NCBI GenBank assembly: GCA_018402155.1
Contig: JAGYJG010000001.1
Location: 1,756,501 to 1,820,500, forward strand
DNA length: 64,000 bases
Direction: 5' to 3'
Source: Bacteroidia bacterium
Lineage (GTDB): Bacteria; Bacteroidota; Bacteroidia; NS11-12g; UBA9320
Position numbers and translations under genes: made by a program
In this document: piece after piece, positions 17,240-27,445 of the stretch
How the letters are laid out: every line of letters begins with the position of its first letter
How positions within the stretch are numbered: the first letter of the stretch is position 1
Notes under the pieces: model-generated
Database searches by the model: none
What the model was told of the DNA's origin: nothing
What the model saw: only the letters and a program-made list of their open reading frames with translations

Positions 17240-18508
17240 ATGCAAAACACCACAAGCAAAGAGCTTGCTCAAAAACTTGACCGCGATGATGCCTTAACAC
17301 AGTATCGTAGTCAATTTTTTGTACCCCCTGGGAAAACCCGAAAAGAGCAAATTTACTTTACAGGCAATTCGCTCGGCCTGCAGCCAAAATCAGTGGCAAG
17401 CTATATTCAGCAAGAGTTAAATGACTGGGCAGCACTTGGTGTAGAGGGCCACTTTCACGGAAAGAATCCATGGTTTAAGTACCACCATTTTTTTGATAGA
17501 GAAGCCAAAATAGTAGGTGCACATGCCGATGAAGTGGTGGTGATGAATAACCTCACAGTAAATCTTCACCTGCTACTTGCTAGTTTTTATAGGCCTACTG
17601 CTACTCGCTATAAAATCATAATGGAAGCAGGAGCTTTTCCCAGCGATATGTATGTAATAGAAAGCCAAGTAAAGCACCACGGATTAGTCTATGAAGATGC
17701 TGTGGTAGAAATACATCCCAGAAAAGGGGAACATGCTCTGCGAACAGAAGACATAGTAGCCAAAATAAGAGAAGTAGGAGAAGAATGTGCTTTATTATTT
17801 TTTAGTGGAGTACAATACTATACTGGACAATATTTTGATATTAAATCCCTTACAACTGCTGCGCACAATGTGGGAGCCTATGCAGGTTTTGATTGTGCAC
17901 ACGCCGCTGGCAATGTAAAACTGAACTTACACGATTGGGATGTTGATTTTGCAGCATGGTGTACCTACAAATATTTGAATAGTAGTCCTGGAGGAGTGAG
18001 CGGTGTTTTTGTGCACCAAAAGCACGGCAACAATCCCAAAACACCGAGACTAGCCGGCTGGTGGGGCCATAAAGAGTCTGAACGTTTTCAGATGAAAAAA
18101 GGCTTTATTCCAGAACCTGGCGCTGCAGGGTGGCAACTGAGCAATGCTCCAATACTTGCTATGGCGGCGCACAAAGCATCATTAGATATGTTTGATGAGG
18201 TAGGTATGGATGCATTGGTAGCTAAGGGGAAAAAGCTTAATGAGTTTTTAGAAAACATTGTAAATAAGGCACAAGAAGATAACAAAAAACTAGCATTTGA
18301 AATCATAACCCCAGCAGATAGAGGCTGTCAACTCAGTATGCTTACCAACGAAAACGGGAAAGCTCTATTTGATTACCTCACTGCCAATGACGTAATAGCT
18401 GATTGGCGAGAGCCAAATGTAATACGTTTGGCACCGGTGCCAATGTATAATTCATTTATGGATATATGGGAATTTGGAGAGTTATTGAAATCCTTTTCTA
18501 CGCCATAA
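17240..18508 (+). CDS. kynU: Kynureninase
   Basis: This PLP enzyme splits kynurenine or 3-hydroxykynurenine to anthranilate or 3-hydroxyanthranilate plus alanine. The sequence has the family landmarks: FTGNSLGLQPKSV near residues 38-50, GVEGHFHGKNPW, the FDCAHAAGN PLP-ring Asp region, and the PLP lysine in WCTYKYLNSSPGG, followed by GWWGH. Length 422 aa is typical. Together with kmo at 4457 it supplies two steps of the tryptophan-to-NAD route; the dioxygenases are not in this window. Confidence 0.95.
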   Translation: MQNTTSKELAQKLDRDDALTQYRSQFFVPPGKTRKEQIYFTGNSLGLQPKSVASYIQQELNDWAALGVEGHFHGKNPWFKYHHFFDREAKIVGAHADEVVVMNNLTVNLHLLLASFYRPTATRYKIIMEAGAFPSDMYVIESQVKHHGLVYEDAVVEIHPRKGEHALRTEDIVAKIREVGEECALLFFSGVQYYTGQYFDIKSLTTAAHNVGAYAGFDCAHAAGNVKLNLHDWDVDFAAWCTYKYLNSSPGGVSGVFVHQKHGNNPKTPRLAGWWGHKESERFQMKKGFIPEPGAAGWQLSNAPILAMAAHKASLDMFDEVGMDALVAKGKKLNEFLENIVNKAQEDNKKLAFEIITPADRGCQLSMLTNENGKALFDYLTANDVIADWREPNVIRLAPVPMYNSFMDIWEFGELLKSFSTP

Positions 18509-18890
18509 AAAAGCAACAAACGCAATGTAAGATTTAGTATAATTAGTAGTCAATTCTTATTAAAGAATACACTATAATACTATCTTAATTTAGTAGCGTA
18601 ATACACAAAAATTGAAGTATAGAAAACTTATACTCAAATCGATATGTGCTTTAGCAATCCTTAGGAAAAAGATAGTCATAAACTAAATCTTGAATACTAG
18701 AAATGGAAAAAGTAAAAAAACTATATACCGATAACCAAGTACAGCTTCGTTCGATGCTTTAGCTTTAATTAGCGTTTGATAGCTTAAAATACTAATCACA
18801 ACTATCATTGTGAAAAAAATATAAGCCAACTGAGAATAAACGAACCTACTTTCAGCCTATAAAGTAGAAACAAAGGCTAAAAATTTCCAT
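18509..18890. other. Intergenic gap after kynU
   Basis: About 380 AT-rich bases with no ORF over 60 codons and no recognised RNA, repeat or strong hairpin. Confidence 0.45.
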
Positions 18891-18898
18891 TATCTTCG
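18891..18898 (+). promoter_or_regulatory. -7 promoter box TATCTTCG before GT2
   Basis: Seven of eight to TAnnTTTG, ending four bases before the GTG start at 18903. This suggests a leaderless transcript. Confidence 0.4.
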
Positions 18899-18902
18899 TA
18901 CC

Positions 18903-19832
18903 GTGTTTTCAATCATACTACCCATATTTAATGAGGAAAAAGGTCTTCTCACTTTTGTACAAAGTTTGACAGAAGTCATAGCACGTATTCCTCACAATTT
19001 TGAAATTATTTTTGTAAATGATGGCAGCACAGACCTTTCGATGCCCCTGATTTTAAAACTTTGTCAAGAAAATACTAATTTTAAATATATCAATCTTAGC
19101 AGAAATTTTGGTCACCAAGTAGCAGTTTCTGCTGGTATAGACCATGCTAATGGTGATTATGTAATATTAATGGATAGTGACGGGCAAGACCCGCCCGAGG
19201 TTATTCCCCAATTAATATCCAAAGCTGAAGATGGATATGATGTAGTTTATGCACAGCGTGTGAAGCGTAACAATGAATCTTGGCTAAAAAAAACAACCGC
19301 ATCCGTTTTTTACAAAATTTTGAACAAGATAACCTCTGTAGAAATACCTGTAGACACTGGAGATTTTCGCATTATTAACAGAAAAGTAGTGCTTGCCCTC
19401 AGAAAAATGCCCGAGAAGCAAAGATATCTCCGTGGACAAATAGCTTGGCTTGGTTACAAACAAATAGCTGTTCAGTATGAAAGAAATGGCAGAAATGCAG
19501 GAGAAACAGGATACACGTATAGCAAAATGATACGATTAGCTTTGGACGCTATTACTTCTTTTTCCAATTGGCCACTTCGCCTCGCTACTATTTCTGGATT
19601 TGTATGTGCTGTATTAGGCTTGGGACTTATTTTATATACCTTATATGCTCGTTTTGTGCTCAAACAATATGAGCCTGGATGGCCCTCGCTTATGATCACC
19701 ATCGTTTTTTTGGGGGGCATACAATTGCTAGGCATTGGCATGATAGGTGAATATATCAGCAGAATAAATGATAATGTGAAAAATAGACCGCTTTACTTGG
19801 TAGACGAAACCAATATAAAACCCAATGCATAG
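18903..19832 (+). CDS. Family 2 glycosyltransferase, polyprenyl-phosphate sugar transferase type
   Basis: A 309-aa GT2 of the DPM1/GtrB/ArnC group: catalytic domain with VNDGSTD near residues 39-45 and MDSDGQDPPEVI near 90-101, then two C-terminal membrane helices (about 226-248 and 259-281). Such enzymes load a sugar onto a lipid phosphate at the inner face of the membrane. The GTG start sits directly after the promoter box. It overlaps the next gene by 8 bp. Confidence 0.88.
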   Translation: MFSIILPIFNEEKGLLTFVQSLTEVIARIPHNFEIIFVNDGSTDLSMPLILKLCQENTNFKYINLSRNFGHQVAVSAGIDHANGDYVILMDSDGQDPPEVIPQLISKAEDGYDVVYAQRVKRNNESWLKKTTASVFYKILNKITSVEIPVDTGDFRIINRKVVLALRKMPEKQRYLRGQIAWLGYKQIAVQYERNGRNAGETGYTYSKMIRLALDAITSFSNWPLRLATISGFVCAVLGLGLILYTLYARFVLKQYEPGWPSLMITIVFLGGIQLLGIGMIGEYISRINDNVKNRPLYLVDETNIKPNA

Positions 19833-20382
19833 TATAGAACCATTTTTTTTGTGGCGCGATATATACAGCTCCGAAAACGACCCACGCGCTTTAAATTACA
19901 AACAAGTTTACTCGGAGTTTCATTATACCAACAAGGTCTACAATCATCTCTTGCACCCACAATGGGACGATTTTGGTAGTGAGACTCTTTTTTACAAATT
20001 ACTATATGCAGACTATGACGAACAATTTTGTATCATTGAACTTATAGGTGAATGGAATGATGCTATACACAATGATATCATGCTACTAAAAACAGAACTC
20101 ATTGAACATCTCATAGACTGTGGTATACAAAATTTCGCTCTCATAGTTGAAAATGTTTTGAATTTTCACGCAGACATAGACGACTATTACCAAGAGTGGA
20201 AAGAAGAGATAGAGGGAGGTATTTATATTATAAATGCTCTACCACATGTTTTAGACGAAATGCAACATTACAACTTGCATAACTCACTCAATTTTGGGGG
20301 TTGGCTAAACGACATAAATTGGCGAAAAACCAAGCCGGATCTACTACTAGAACTACTAGAAACAAAATACCTCGATATTTAA
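19825..20382 (+). CDS. Conserved hypothetical cytoplasmic protein
   Basis: A 185-aa acidic protein without signal or membrane segment, starting MHSIEPFFLWRDIYSSENDP and rich in Trp, Tyr and Asp. I recognise the FFLWRDIY opening as a family recurring in this phylum but know no function for it. Its start overlaps the GT2 end by 8 bp, so it is co-translated; a role with the glycosyltransferase or the following helicase is only inference. Confidence 0.7.
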   Translation: MHSIEPFFLWRDIYSSENDPRALNYKQVYSEFHYTNKVYNHLLHPQWDDFGSETLFYKLLYADYDEQFCIIELIGEWNDAIHNDIMLLKTELIEHLIDCGIQNFALIVENVLNFHADIDDYYQEWKEEIEGGIYIINALPHVLDEMQHYNLHNSLNFGGWLNDINWRKTKPDLLLELLETKYLDI

Positions 20383-20439
20383 TTTTTTGCCCCAACATTA
20401 CGTCTGTATATTGCTCCGTTTTTCACCCAACTTATAGAA

Positions 20440-23283
20440 GTGAAGGTACCACAGGAGTCCAAATATCAACTCATATTTAGTATACATGAACACCCTCAGT
20501 TGGGTGTTTTGGTGCACCCCTATGTGGTGGCATACACCTCGGTAAACACTCTTTCACTCACATACCAAAAAGTGTTTAGCGGAAATGCCTCCTATTACAA
20601 TAGATTGACCGAAGCGGAGCTAGCTAGAGTAGCTTTATTGGATGATCTTATGATAGAAAATATCATTCGAAAATTTTCTCCTAAACAAAAAATAAGACCA
20701 AAAGAATATTTCAAAAATCATTTTAATCCAGAGCATTTCAAAAAAACCATAAGACCCTACATAGAAAAAGCCATTTTGAGGTGGCTTGCTGCCTTACCAC
20801 ACAGCAGCAAAAGCACCTATATGGCAGACGATATAAACCCTGCCGCATTTCCAGTAGCCATAAAAGAGGAATACACTAAAGTTCTCTTTCATTTTAGACG
20901 CAATGAAAACGGCACGTCATACTTTGTCACTTTGAAGCACGAAGACCAGCGAATTCCATTTATGAAACAAGGCGCACTACTGCTCACCCAAAACCCTGCC
21001 CGATTGGTAGTAAACGGCGCTTTATATTCCTTTTATGATTTTGTCGACGGTTCTAAACTGGCTGTCTTTATACATAAAAAATTTGTACACATAAAACCTG
21101 AAAGCGAGTACCAATACTACAGTAAATTCGTGCTACCACTTATGGAAACCGCACCCGTTTTTGCCCAGGGTTTTGAAATACAAACAAAGAAAGAAGAAGC
21201 AACGCTCTTACTAAAACTATCCGAAAAAGAGGGTATTTACGGTTTTGAAATCTATATAAAATATGGCCACCTTAGATTTGCCTATGGAACCAATAAACTA
21301 TTTCATACGCATTTAGACTGGATAGAAAATAGTCCTTATTTTATAAAATATAAGCGTTCTGAACTATGGGAGACAAATAGATTAAATGCTTTAAAACAGC
21401 TACAATTAATCCACCAATCTGGGCATTTCTTTTGCCTACCAGCTACAGATTTATTGGCTATTATAGACTGGTTAAGAGAGCACAAGGAGATATTGAATTC
21501 TTCGCATTTTGAGATAGAAACAAACCTAGAACACACCTATAATACAGATAAACCAGTTCTAAACTACCGAATAGGTGATAAAATAGATTGGTTCGACCTC
21601 AACGTGGAATTTACTATCGGCTCCCAAGTTATCCCTTTTTCAAGTGTGGTAGCTCAAATGAAAAAAGGGATTCATTTCTTGATATTGCAAAACGGAGAAA
21701 TATTTACATTTCCTAAAGAGTGGTATGCGCTGGGTCAAGAACTCATAGGGTATCAAAGTAAAAACAATACCTACAGCATAAAAAAATACCAGCTTAATGT
21801 CCTTAGTCTTATAAGATCAAAAGAAATTAAGGACCACCTTACAAAATTTGTAGACATTAAAAAAGAAAAGCCTCATAAACTATTTAATGGACAGCTAAGA
21901 CCTTACCAAACTCAAGGTTTGAGCTGGCTGATGTTTTTGTACAATAACCGTTTTGGAGGTATTCTAGCAGACGACATGGGACTAGGAAAAACCATACAGA
22001 CCCTTGCATTTTTACAAAAAGTAAAATACGATACGCCAGACAAAATTTGTTCCTTTTTACTAATAGCTCCTACGTCTTTGCTCTACAACTGGATGCACGA
22101 GATAGATATATTTGCCCCAGACTTGAGTGTAGTAATGCACACAGGAAACAAACGAGCAAAAACACCAGAAGACCTTCCTCATGCCGATATTTTACTCACC
22201 TCGTATGGCTTAATACGCAATGATATTGGACTTTTTGAACAATGCTCTTTTAAGATAATAGTACTTGACGAAAGTCAAAATATAAAAAACACCTCCGCCA
22301 AAACCACCCAATACATCAACAAACTTGTAGCAGGCACAAGAATTGCGCTAACTGGTACACCAATAGAAAACACCGTGCGAGACTTATGGAGCCAAATGAA
22401 TTTTTTGAATAAAGGACTGCTAGGCTCACTAAAACAATTTGAAGAAAAATACGCTAGGCCCATAGAGAAAAACAACGACCGAAAAAAAGCTACCGAATTA
22501 CAATCTGTAATTAAACCATTTTTGCTACGCCGCACAAAAGAAGAAGTAGCCAAAGACTTGCCGCCCATCACAGAGAAAATAATACGCTGTACTATGACGG
22601 AAGACCAAGCCAAGTACTACGAAGAGGTAAAATCGGAATACCGCAATAGCCTTTCAGATGTGGTAACACAAAAAGGAATTCAACAATCACGTTTTTCTAT
22701 ACTTCAAGGACTTTCAAAACTTAGGCAAATAGCCAACCATCCGTACCTCACCGATAAGGAATATAAAGGAAGCAGTGGCAAGCACGAGTTACTAATCCAT
22801 AAAATTAATATGGCAATATCTGATGGACACAAGGTTTTGGTCTTTTCACAGTTTGTAACCTACCTAGATTTGCTAAAGCGCGATTTACGAAGTGACATAC
22901 CACAGTACCGACTAACTGGTAGCACGACAAAAGAAAAAAGAGCACAATACGTGCGTGAGTTTCAAGAAACAAGTGAGGCAAGTGTATTTCTCATATCTCT
23001 AAAAGCAGGAGGTACTGGCCTAAACCTCACATCAGCAGATTATGTATTCATTGTAGACCCGTGGTGGAACCCTGCGGCAGAAGCACAAGCCCGAGACCGA
23101 TCTCACCGCATAGGACAAAAACAAAATGTACTTAGCTATAAATTTATATCTAAAGATACTATAGAAGAAAAAATAACGATATTGCAGCATAAAAAACGAG
23201 GTTATTCCAAGGATTTAATAATAACCGAAAATAACATTTTATCGAATCTTGACATATCCGCACTACGAATTCTCTTGACATAA
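20440..23283 (+). CDS. SNF2-family DEAD/DEAH-like ATPase/helicase
   Basis: A 947-aa Swi2/Snf2 double-stranded DNA translocase. The C-terminal half carries the ATPase: ADDMGLGKT at about residues 508-516, DESQNIKN near 609, LTGTPIEN near 640, and in lobe 2 VLVFSQF, KAGGTGLNL and DPWWNPAAEAQARDRSHRIGQ near 873-893. The first roughly 480 residues are a poorly conserved beta/alpha region without a SWIM zinc motif that I can see. Bacterial relatives remodel DNA-bound RNA polymerase or nucleoprotein; target unknown. GTG start. Its last codons contain the -33 TTGACA of the next gene's promoter. Confidence 0.93.
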   Translation: MKVPQESKYQLIFSIHEHPQLGVLVHPYVVAYTSVNTLSLTYQKVFSGNASYYNRLTEAELARVALLDDLMIENIIRKFSPKQKIRPKEYFKNHFNPEHFKKTIRPYIEKAILRWLAALPHSSKSTYMADDINPAAFPVAIKEEYTKVLFHFRRNENGTSYFVTLKHEDQRIPFMKQGALLLTQNPARLVVNGALYSFYDFVDGSKLAVFIHKKFVHIKPESEYQYYSKFVLPLMETAPVFAQGFEIQTKKEEATLLLKLSEKEGIYGFEIYIKYGHLRFAYGTNKLFHTHLDWIENSPYFIKYKRSELWETNRLNALKQLQLIHQSGHFFCLPATDLLAIIDWLREHKEILNSSHFEIETNLEHTYNTDKPVLNYRIGDKIDWFDLNVEFTIGSQVIPFSSVVAQMKKGIHFLILQNGEIFTFPKEWYALGQELIGYQSKNNTYSIKKYQLNVLSLIRSKEIKDHLTKFVDIKKEKPHKLFNGQLRPYQTQGLSWLMFLYNNRFGGILADDMGLGKTIQTLAFLQKVKYDTPDKICSFLLIAPTSLLYNWMHEIDIFAPDLSVVMHTGNKRAKTPEDLPHADILLTSYGLIRNDIGLFEQCSFKIIVLDESQNIKNTSAKTTQYINKLVAGTRIALTGTPIENTVRDLWSQMNFLNKGLLGSLKQFEEKYARPIEKNNDRKKATELQSVIKPFLLRRTKEEVAKDLPPITEKIIRCTMTEDQAKYYEEVKSEYRNSLSDVVTQKGIQQSRFSILQGLSKLRQIANHPYLTDKEYKGSSGKHELLIHKINMAISDGHKVLVFSQFVTYLDLLKRDLRSDIPQYRLTGSTTKEKRAQYVREFQETSEASVFLISLKAGGTGLNLTSADYVFIVDPWWNPAAEAQARDRSHRIGQKQNVLSYKFISKDTIEEKITILQHKKRGYSKDLIITENNILSNLDISALRILLT

Positions 23284-23303
23284 TAAAAATAAAATTACCT
23301 TTG
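23275..23303 (+). promoter_or_regulatory. Full Bacteroidota promoter: TTGACA, 18 bp, TACCTTTG
   Basis: The -33 TTG is at 23275-23277 overlapping the helicase stop codon, and the -7 TACCTTTG is at 23296-23303. Spacing and both boxes fit the phylum's primary sigma-factor consensus. It drives the T9SS substrate gene at 23324 with a leader of about 15 nt. Confidence 0.75.
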
Positions 23304-23323
23304 AAGAAAATTATAAATATACA

Positions 23324-24067
23324 ATGAAAAAAACATTTACTCTATTGCTCCTTTTTGTAGCATCACTCAGTTTTGCACAAGTTAATTTAGCTATAAAATC
23401 TATTGACCAACCTACTTTTATGAAAGACAACCCAGATGGTCAAAGTACTAATTTTACCCTAGCATTTACAATGACAAACAAAGGGCCAGCACTAAATCCA
23501 GGAGATAGCATTGTTTATACTTTTGGCGTAATAAACAGAGACGCAACTCCTCCAGCTTTTGTGTTTAGTCCCACAGCAAGATTGATTTTGATTGCTCAAC
23601 GAATAGAGACTGGTGTAGATTTCTCTATAAACCCACAAAATTTTCAAGTGAATACCATAATGGGAAAAACTACCAATATAGATGTTGCTGTTGCTGCCTT
23701 CGTAACAAATAGAAAAACAAGTCCTATAGATACAGACTCAACTGATAATACAGTCTTAAAAAGTATACTTTGGGAGAAACAGTATGGTGCTTCTGTAGAG
23801 GCTACTACCTTCAAAAATAACGTAGCTTTGTTTCCAAACCCAGCAAATAATGTGCTAAATGTAGAAATATTGGCAGCACAAAGAGATGGAGTATCTATTG
23901 AAGTAATTGACTTGACAGGAAAAGTAGTGATACAAGCAAATGACGTAACTCCTATAAACGCAAATAAATATCAGCTCAATGTTGAAGGTTTGGAACGCGG
24001 TATTTATCTTGTGAAAATAACCAACGGTGATGCAGTAACAACCGAGAAAGTTACAATTACTCACTAA
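23324..24067 (+). CDS. Secreted protein with T9SS type A C-terminal sorting domain
   Basis: A 247-aa protein: Sec signal MKKTFTLLLLFVASLSFAQ, a middle beta domain (CARDB-like spacing of strands, residues 20-155), then the type IX sorting domain from about residue 165: VALFPNPANNVLNVEI, VIDLTGKVV and GIYLVKITNG, ending EKVTITH. It would be exported across the outer membrane by the T9SS and left on the surface or released. The ligand of the middle domain is unknown. It has its own strong promoter and terminator, so it is a one-gene unit. Confidence 0.88.
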   Translation: MKKTFTLLLLFVASLSFAQVNLAIKSIDQPTFMKDNPDGQSTNFTLAFTMTNKGPALNPGDSIVYTFGVINRDATPPAFVFSPTARLILIAQRIETGVDFSINPQNFQVNTIMGKTTNIDVAVAAFVTNRKTSPIDTDSTDNTVLKSILWEKQYGASVEATTFKNNVALFPNPANNVLNVEILAAQRDGVSIEVIDLTGKVVIQANDVTPINANKYQLNVEGLERGIYLVKITNGDAVTTEKVTITH

Positions 24068-24085
24068 TTTTAAGACAAATCCAAT

Positions 24086-24125
24086 AAAAAGCCGTTTCGA
24101 TATAGACACCGAAGCGGCTTTTTTA
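24086..24125 (+). terminator. Intrinsic terminator after the T9SS substrate gene
   Basis: AAAAAGCCGTTTCG, a ten-base spacer and CGAAGCGGCTTTTTT form a GC-containing stem with one G-T pair followed by a T-run, 18 bases after the stop codon. Confidence 0.85.
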
Positions 24126-24136
24126 TGCAATATGAC

Positions 24137-24144
24137 TAAGTTTG
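24137..24144 (+). promoter_or_regulatory. -7 promoter box TAAGTTTG of the yebC gene
   Basis: A perfect TAnnTTTG 30 nt before the ATG at 24175 and just after the preceding terminator. Confidence 0.45.
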
Positions 24145-24174
24145 CCAAAACACTAAAAAGCGAATATCTAAAAC

Positions 24175-24933
24175 ATGGCTGGACATAGCAAATGGGCCAA
24201 TATAAAACACCGAAAAGCAGCACAAGACAAAAAGCGAGCAAAGGTGTGGACCCGAATAATAAAAGAAATAACCATGGCTGCCAGAGACCATGGCCCAGAC
24301 ATAGATGCTAATCCTGCACTCAGGCTTGCCATACAAAATGGTAAAGGTGCAAACCTGCCCAAAGAAACCATAGAGCGCGCCATAAAAAAAGGAAGCGGCG
24401 CAGAAGCTGCCAACTTGCAGCGCTACACCTACGAAGGTTACGGCCCGCACGGTATTGCCATTTTTCTTGATACCACTACAGAAAATATAAATAGAACTGT
24501 CGCCAATATAAGATCTATTTTTTCTAAAAACAATGGCAGCCTAGGAACCAATGGATCACTAAGTTTTATTTTTGACACCAAAGGTGTATTTACCATAGCG
24601 CAAGAAAGAATAGCCACTACAGAGCCAGAGATGCTGGAACTAGAACTAATAGAAGGCGGTGCAGATGAGGTAGAAAAAGAAGGAGATATAATAATTGTTT
24701 ACACCAGTTTTGAAGATTTTGGAGCTATGCAGAGTAAACTTGCCCAACTAGGAATAGAGGCTACTTCTTCAGAAATACAGCAAATACCAAAAACTACCAC
24801 TACACTTGATGTAGAACAAGCGCTTGAAGTACTGAAAATAATAGACAAATTTGAAGAAGATGACGATATACAGGCGGTGTACCACAATATGGAACTCACT
24901 GACGAGCTCCTAGCACAACTAGAAAAAGAATAA
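24175..24933 (+). CDS. yebC: YebC/PmpR family protein
   Basis: The protein opens with the invariant MAGHSKWANIKHRKAAQDKKR and continues with NPALRLAI, a lysine-rich IERAIKKG segment, YEGYGPHGIAI and FDTKGVF. These define the YebC/TACO1 family, 252 aa here. Members are reported as transcription regulators or as translation factors that ease ribosome stalling; which applies cannot be told. It precedes the carboxylase gene by 6 bp and is probably co-transcribed with it. Confidence 0.95.
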   Translation: MAGHSKWANIKHRKAAQDKKRAKVWTRIIKEITMAARDHGPDIDANPALRLAIQNGKGANLPKETIERAIKKGSGAEAANLQRYTYEGYGPHGIAIFLDTTTENINRTVANIRSIFSKNNGSLGTNGSLSFIFDTKGVFTIAQERIATTEPEMLELELIEGGADEVEKEGDIIIVYTSFEDFGAMQSKLAQLGIEATSSEIQQIPKTTTTLDVEQALEVLKIIDKFEEDDDIQAVYHNMELTDELLAQLEKE

Positions 24934-24939
24934 ACTGAA

Positions 24940-26478
24940 ATGAACAATCGAGATATACTAAAAAACAAACTCGCCGAAGCTAAACTAGGCGGCGGTCAAA
25001 AGAGAATAGATGCACAACATGCCAAAAATAAACTTACTGCACGCGAGCGGTTAGACCTTCTACTCGACAAAAACTCATTTGAAGAAATAGGAACATTAGT
25101 AAAACACAGAAGCACCGATTTTGGTATGCAAAACACTCATTTTCCGGGAGATGGCGTAGTGACTGGATACGGAACCATTGACGGAAGACTAGTTTATGTA
25201 TTTTCTCAAGACTTTACTGTATTTGGTGGATCACTATCCGAAACACACGCCGAAAAAATATGTAAGGTAATGGATTTAGCTATGAAAAATGGCGCTCCAT
25301 TTATAGGTCTAAACGATAGTGGCGGAGCACGTATACAAGAAGGTGTTGTTTCTCTGGGTGGCTATGCTGATATATTTTACAGAAATACCCGAGCAAGCGG
25401 TGTTATACCTCAGCTCAGCGCTATAATGGGGCCGTGTGCAGGTGGCGCAGTATATTCGCCTGCCATCACAGATTTTATTTTGATGGTAGAAGATACCAGC
25501 TATATGTTTGTAACTGGACCTAACGTGGTAAAAACCGTAACCAACGAAGAAGTAACCTCCGAAGACTTGGGAGGCGCCAGTGTACATAGCCAAAAAAGTG
25601 GTGTAGCTCATCTCACCGCGGCCAATGACTTAGAGGCTATAGAAGACCTCAAAAAACTATTGAGCTATATACCGCAAAACTGTGAAGAGCGAGCGCCCGC
25701 AAAATCCTATACATTGGCTGATGAAACACGAAATCAACTAGCCACTATAGTGCCGAAAAGTGCCACTCAACCTTATGATATACGCGAAGTAATACAAGGA
25801 GTAATAGACCTTAATTCGTTTTTCGAAATACATGAAAACTTTGCACCAAATATTGTTGTCGGATTTGCGCGCCTTGCCGGTCGTAGCATTGGTATAGTAG
25901 CCAATCAACCAGCCTATCTCGCTGGAGTTTTAGACGTACAGTCTTCGCAAAAAGGAGCCCGCTTTGTTCGGTTCTGCGATTGTTTCAATATACCGCTACT
26001 GGTGTTTGAAGACGTGCCTGGATTTTTGCCAGGCACAGACCAAGAGTGGAACGCCATTATAACCAACGGAGCCAAATTGCTATACGCTTTTAGCGAAGCA
26101 ACCGTGCCACGCATCACGGTGATAACCAGAAAGGCGTACGGTGGTGCCTACGACGTGATGAACAGTAAGCACATTGGTGCAGACCTAAATTTTGCTTGGC
26201 CAAGTGCAGAAATAGCCGTGATGGGAGCAAAGGGAGCTGCAGAAATCATTTTTAAACGCGAAATACAAGACGCAGAAAATCCTGTACAAGCATTGGCTGA
26301 AAAAGAAGCTGAGTACGCTGCTATTTTTGCAAATCCTTATAGGGCTGCTGAGCGTGGTTTTATAGACCAAGTAATACTGCCCGAAGAAACACGCATAAAA
26401 CTTATTAAATCTTTTGCTATGCTAGAAAATAAAGTAGAGTCATTGCCTAAAAAGAAACATGGTAATATCCCACTTTAA
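24940..26478 (+). CDS. Acyl-CoA carboxylase beta subunit (carboxyltransferase; propionyl-CoA carboxylase/methylmalonyl-CoA decarboxylase type)
   Basis: A 512-aa biotin-dependent carboxyltransferase. It shows [12 protein letters not shown], the N-lobe oxyanion segment [32 protein letters not shown], and in the C-lobe [31 protein letters not shown] and [11 protein letters not shown]. It transfers carboxyl from biotin to an acyl-CoA, usually propionyl-CoA, giving methylmalonyl-CoA. No biotin-carboxylase or biotin-carrier subunit is nearby, so partners must be encoded elsewhere. Confidence 0.92.
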   Translation: MNNRDILKNKLAEAKLGGGQKRIDAQHAKNKLTARERLDLLLDKNSFEEIGTLVKHRSTDFGMQNTHFPGDGVVTGYGTIDGRLVYVFSQDFTVFGGSLSETHAEKICKVMDLAMKNGAPFIGLNDSGGARIQEGVVSLGGYADIFYRNTRASGVIPQLSAIMGPCAGGAVYSPAITDFILMVEDTSYMFVTGPNVVKTVTNEEVTSEDLGGASVHSQKSGVAHLTAANDLEAIEDLKKLLSYIPQNCEERAPAKSYTLADETRNQLATIVPKSATQPYDIREVIQGVIDLNSFFEIHENFAPNIVVGFARLAGRSIGIVANQPAYLAGVLDVQSSQKGARFVRFCDCFNIPLLVFEDVPGFLPGTDQEWNAIITNGAKLLYAFSEATVPRITVITRKAYGGAYDVMNSKHIGADLNFAWPSAEIAVMGAKGAAEIIFKREIQDAENPVQALAEKEAEYAAIFANPYRAAERGFIDQVILPEETRIKLIKSFAMLENKVESLPKKKHGNIPL

Positions 26479-26567
26479 TGTCAACTTCTTGATAAATATT
26501 GTAAATCGCTTTGATATTGGCCAAAAAATGTGCAACTTTTGTGGGAACTTAAACTTCCATAACAAAT

Positions 26568-26945
26568 ATGAAAATACCCAAAAAAATATACACACTACCC
26601 CTTCTTTTAGCTATTTTATCTATCTGCAGTTGCTACAATAACAGCGAAGAAGAGCTCTATCCAAATACTACTTGCATTACTGAAAATATGTCGCTAGCAG
26701 AAGATATACTACCTATACTGAACAACTACCAATGTAATTCGTGCCACAGCGCAGCAAGCAACAGTGGCAGTGTAAATCTAGAAGGATATACTAATCTCAA
26801 AATATGGGTGGATAACCAAAAGCTGCTCGGCAGTATAAAACATGATGGATCAGCCTCGCCTATGCCCAAAGCAGCATCCAAAATGACTCAATGCGATATA
26901 GATAAGGTGGAAGCTTGGATAACACAAGGAGCTCAAAATAATTAA
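26568..26945 (+). CDS. Small c-type cytochrome-like lipoprotein
   Basis: A 125-aa protein with lipoprotein signal (MKIPKKIYTLPLLLAILSICSC) and one haem-binding motif CNSCH at about residue 60 in a cytochrome-c-like context (LPILNNYQCNSCH). A Met in the SPMPK segment could be the sixth haem ligand, and the C-terminal IDKVEAWITQGA is the typical last helix of these short cytochromes. It would be a periplasmic electron carrier anchored in a membrane. It heads a four-gene cluster with the OB-fold, YceI and DUF5777 genes. Confidence 0.8.
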   Translation: MKIPKKIYTLPLLLAILSICSCYNNSEEELYPNTTCITENMSLAEDILPILNNYQCNSCHSAASNSGSVNLEGYTNLKIWVDNQKLLGSIKHDGSASPMPKAASKMTQCDIDKVEAWITQGAQNN

Positions 26946-26960
26946 ACTTTAAGACATAAA

Positions 26961-27407
26961 ATGAAAAGACCAATTTTACTTACCCTTGCCTTCATTGCAC
27001 TTGCTGTATCACTTTTTATATACAAAACGTATAACAAAGAACACACTGATGTGAGCACCGCTGAAATATTACAAGAAATGAGTGCGCAAGAACTTTTTTC
27101 TGCTTTTGATAACAATGAACCAGAAGCGACACAAAAGTATGCTGAACAAGTAGTGAGTCTAAGTGGACTGATATTTACTAAAGATTTGAGCAACAATAAA
27201 GAACCCCAATTAGTCCTACAAGGCAACGGGGTAGATGGTTTTATTCGTTGCGGATTTGCCCCAGAAAGTGCACAAGCTATGCAGACTCTGGCTGACAGCA
27301 CCAAGGTGAAAATTAAAGGACTATGTAAAGGTTTTAATGACGCTGAAGACCTAGACTTGCTTACAGATAGAGATGTAATAATGAGTAATTGTATTATTAT
27401 TCAATAG
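26961..27407 (+). CDS. Membrane-anchored OB-fold protein (tRNA_anti-like)
   Basis: A 148-aa protein with one N-terminal membrane helix (residues 5-22) and a small beta-barrel domain in the periplasm: AEQVVSLSGLIFTKD, PQLVLQGNGVDGFIRCGF and TKVKIKGLCKGFND, ending in CIIIQ. This is the OB-fold pattern called tRNA_anti-like, often next to YceI and DUF5777 genes in this phylum. Function is unknown. Gap to the cytochrome gene is 15 bp. Confidence 0.75.
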   Translation: MKRPILLTLAFIALAVSLFIYKTYNKEHTDVSTAEILQEMSAQELFSAFDNNEPEATQKYAEQVVSLSGLIFTKDLSNNKEPQLVLQGNGVDGFIRCGFAPESAQAMQTLADSTKVKIKGLCKGFNDAEDLDLLTDRDVIMSNCIIIQ

Positions 27408-27445
27408 CCAATATTCAATAGCCAAAGTTGAAATTAAAAAACACC

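Noticed and set aside
17080-17280. 66-codon ORF overlapping kynU
   Set aside because: Runs 41 bases into kynU in another frame, no family resemblance, no start signal.
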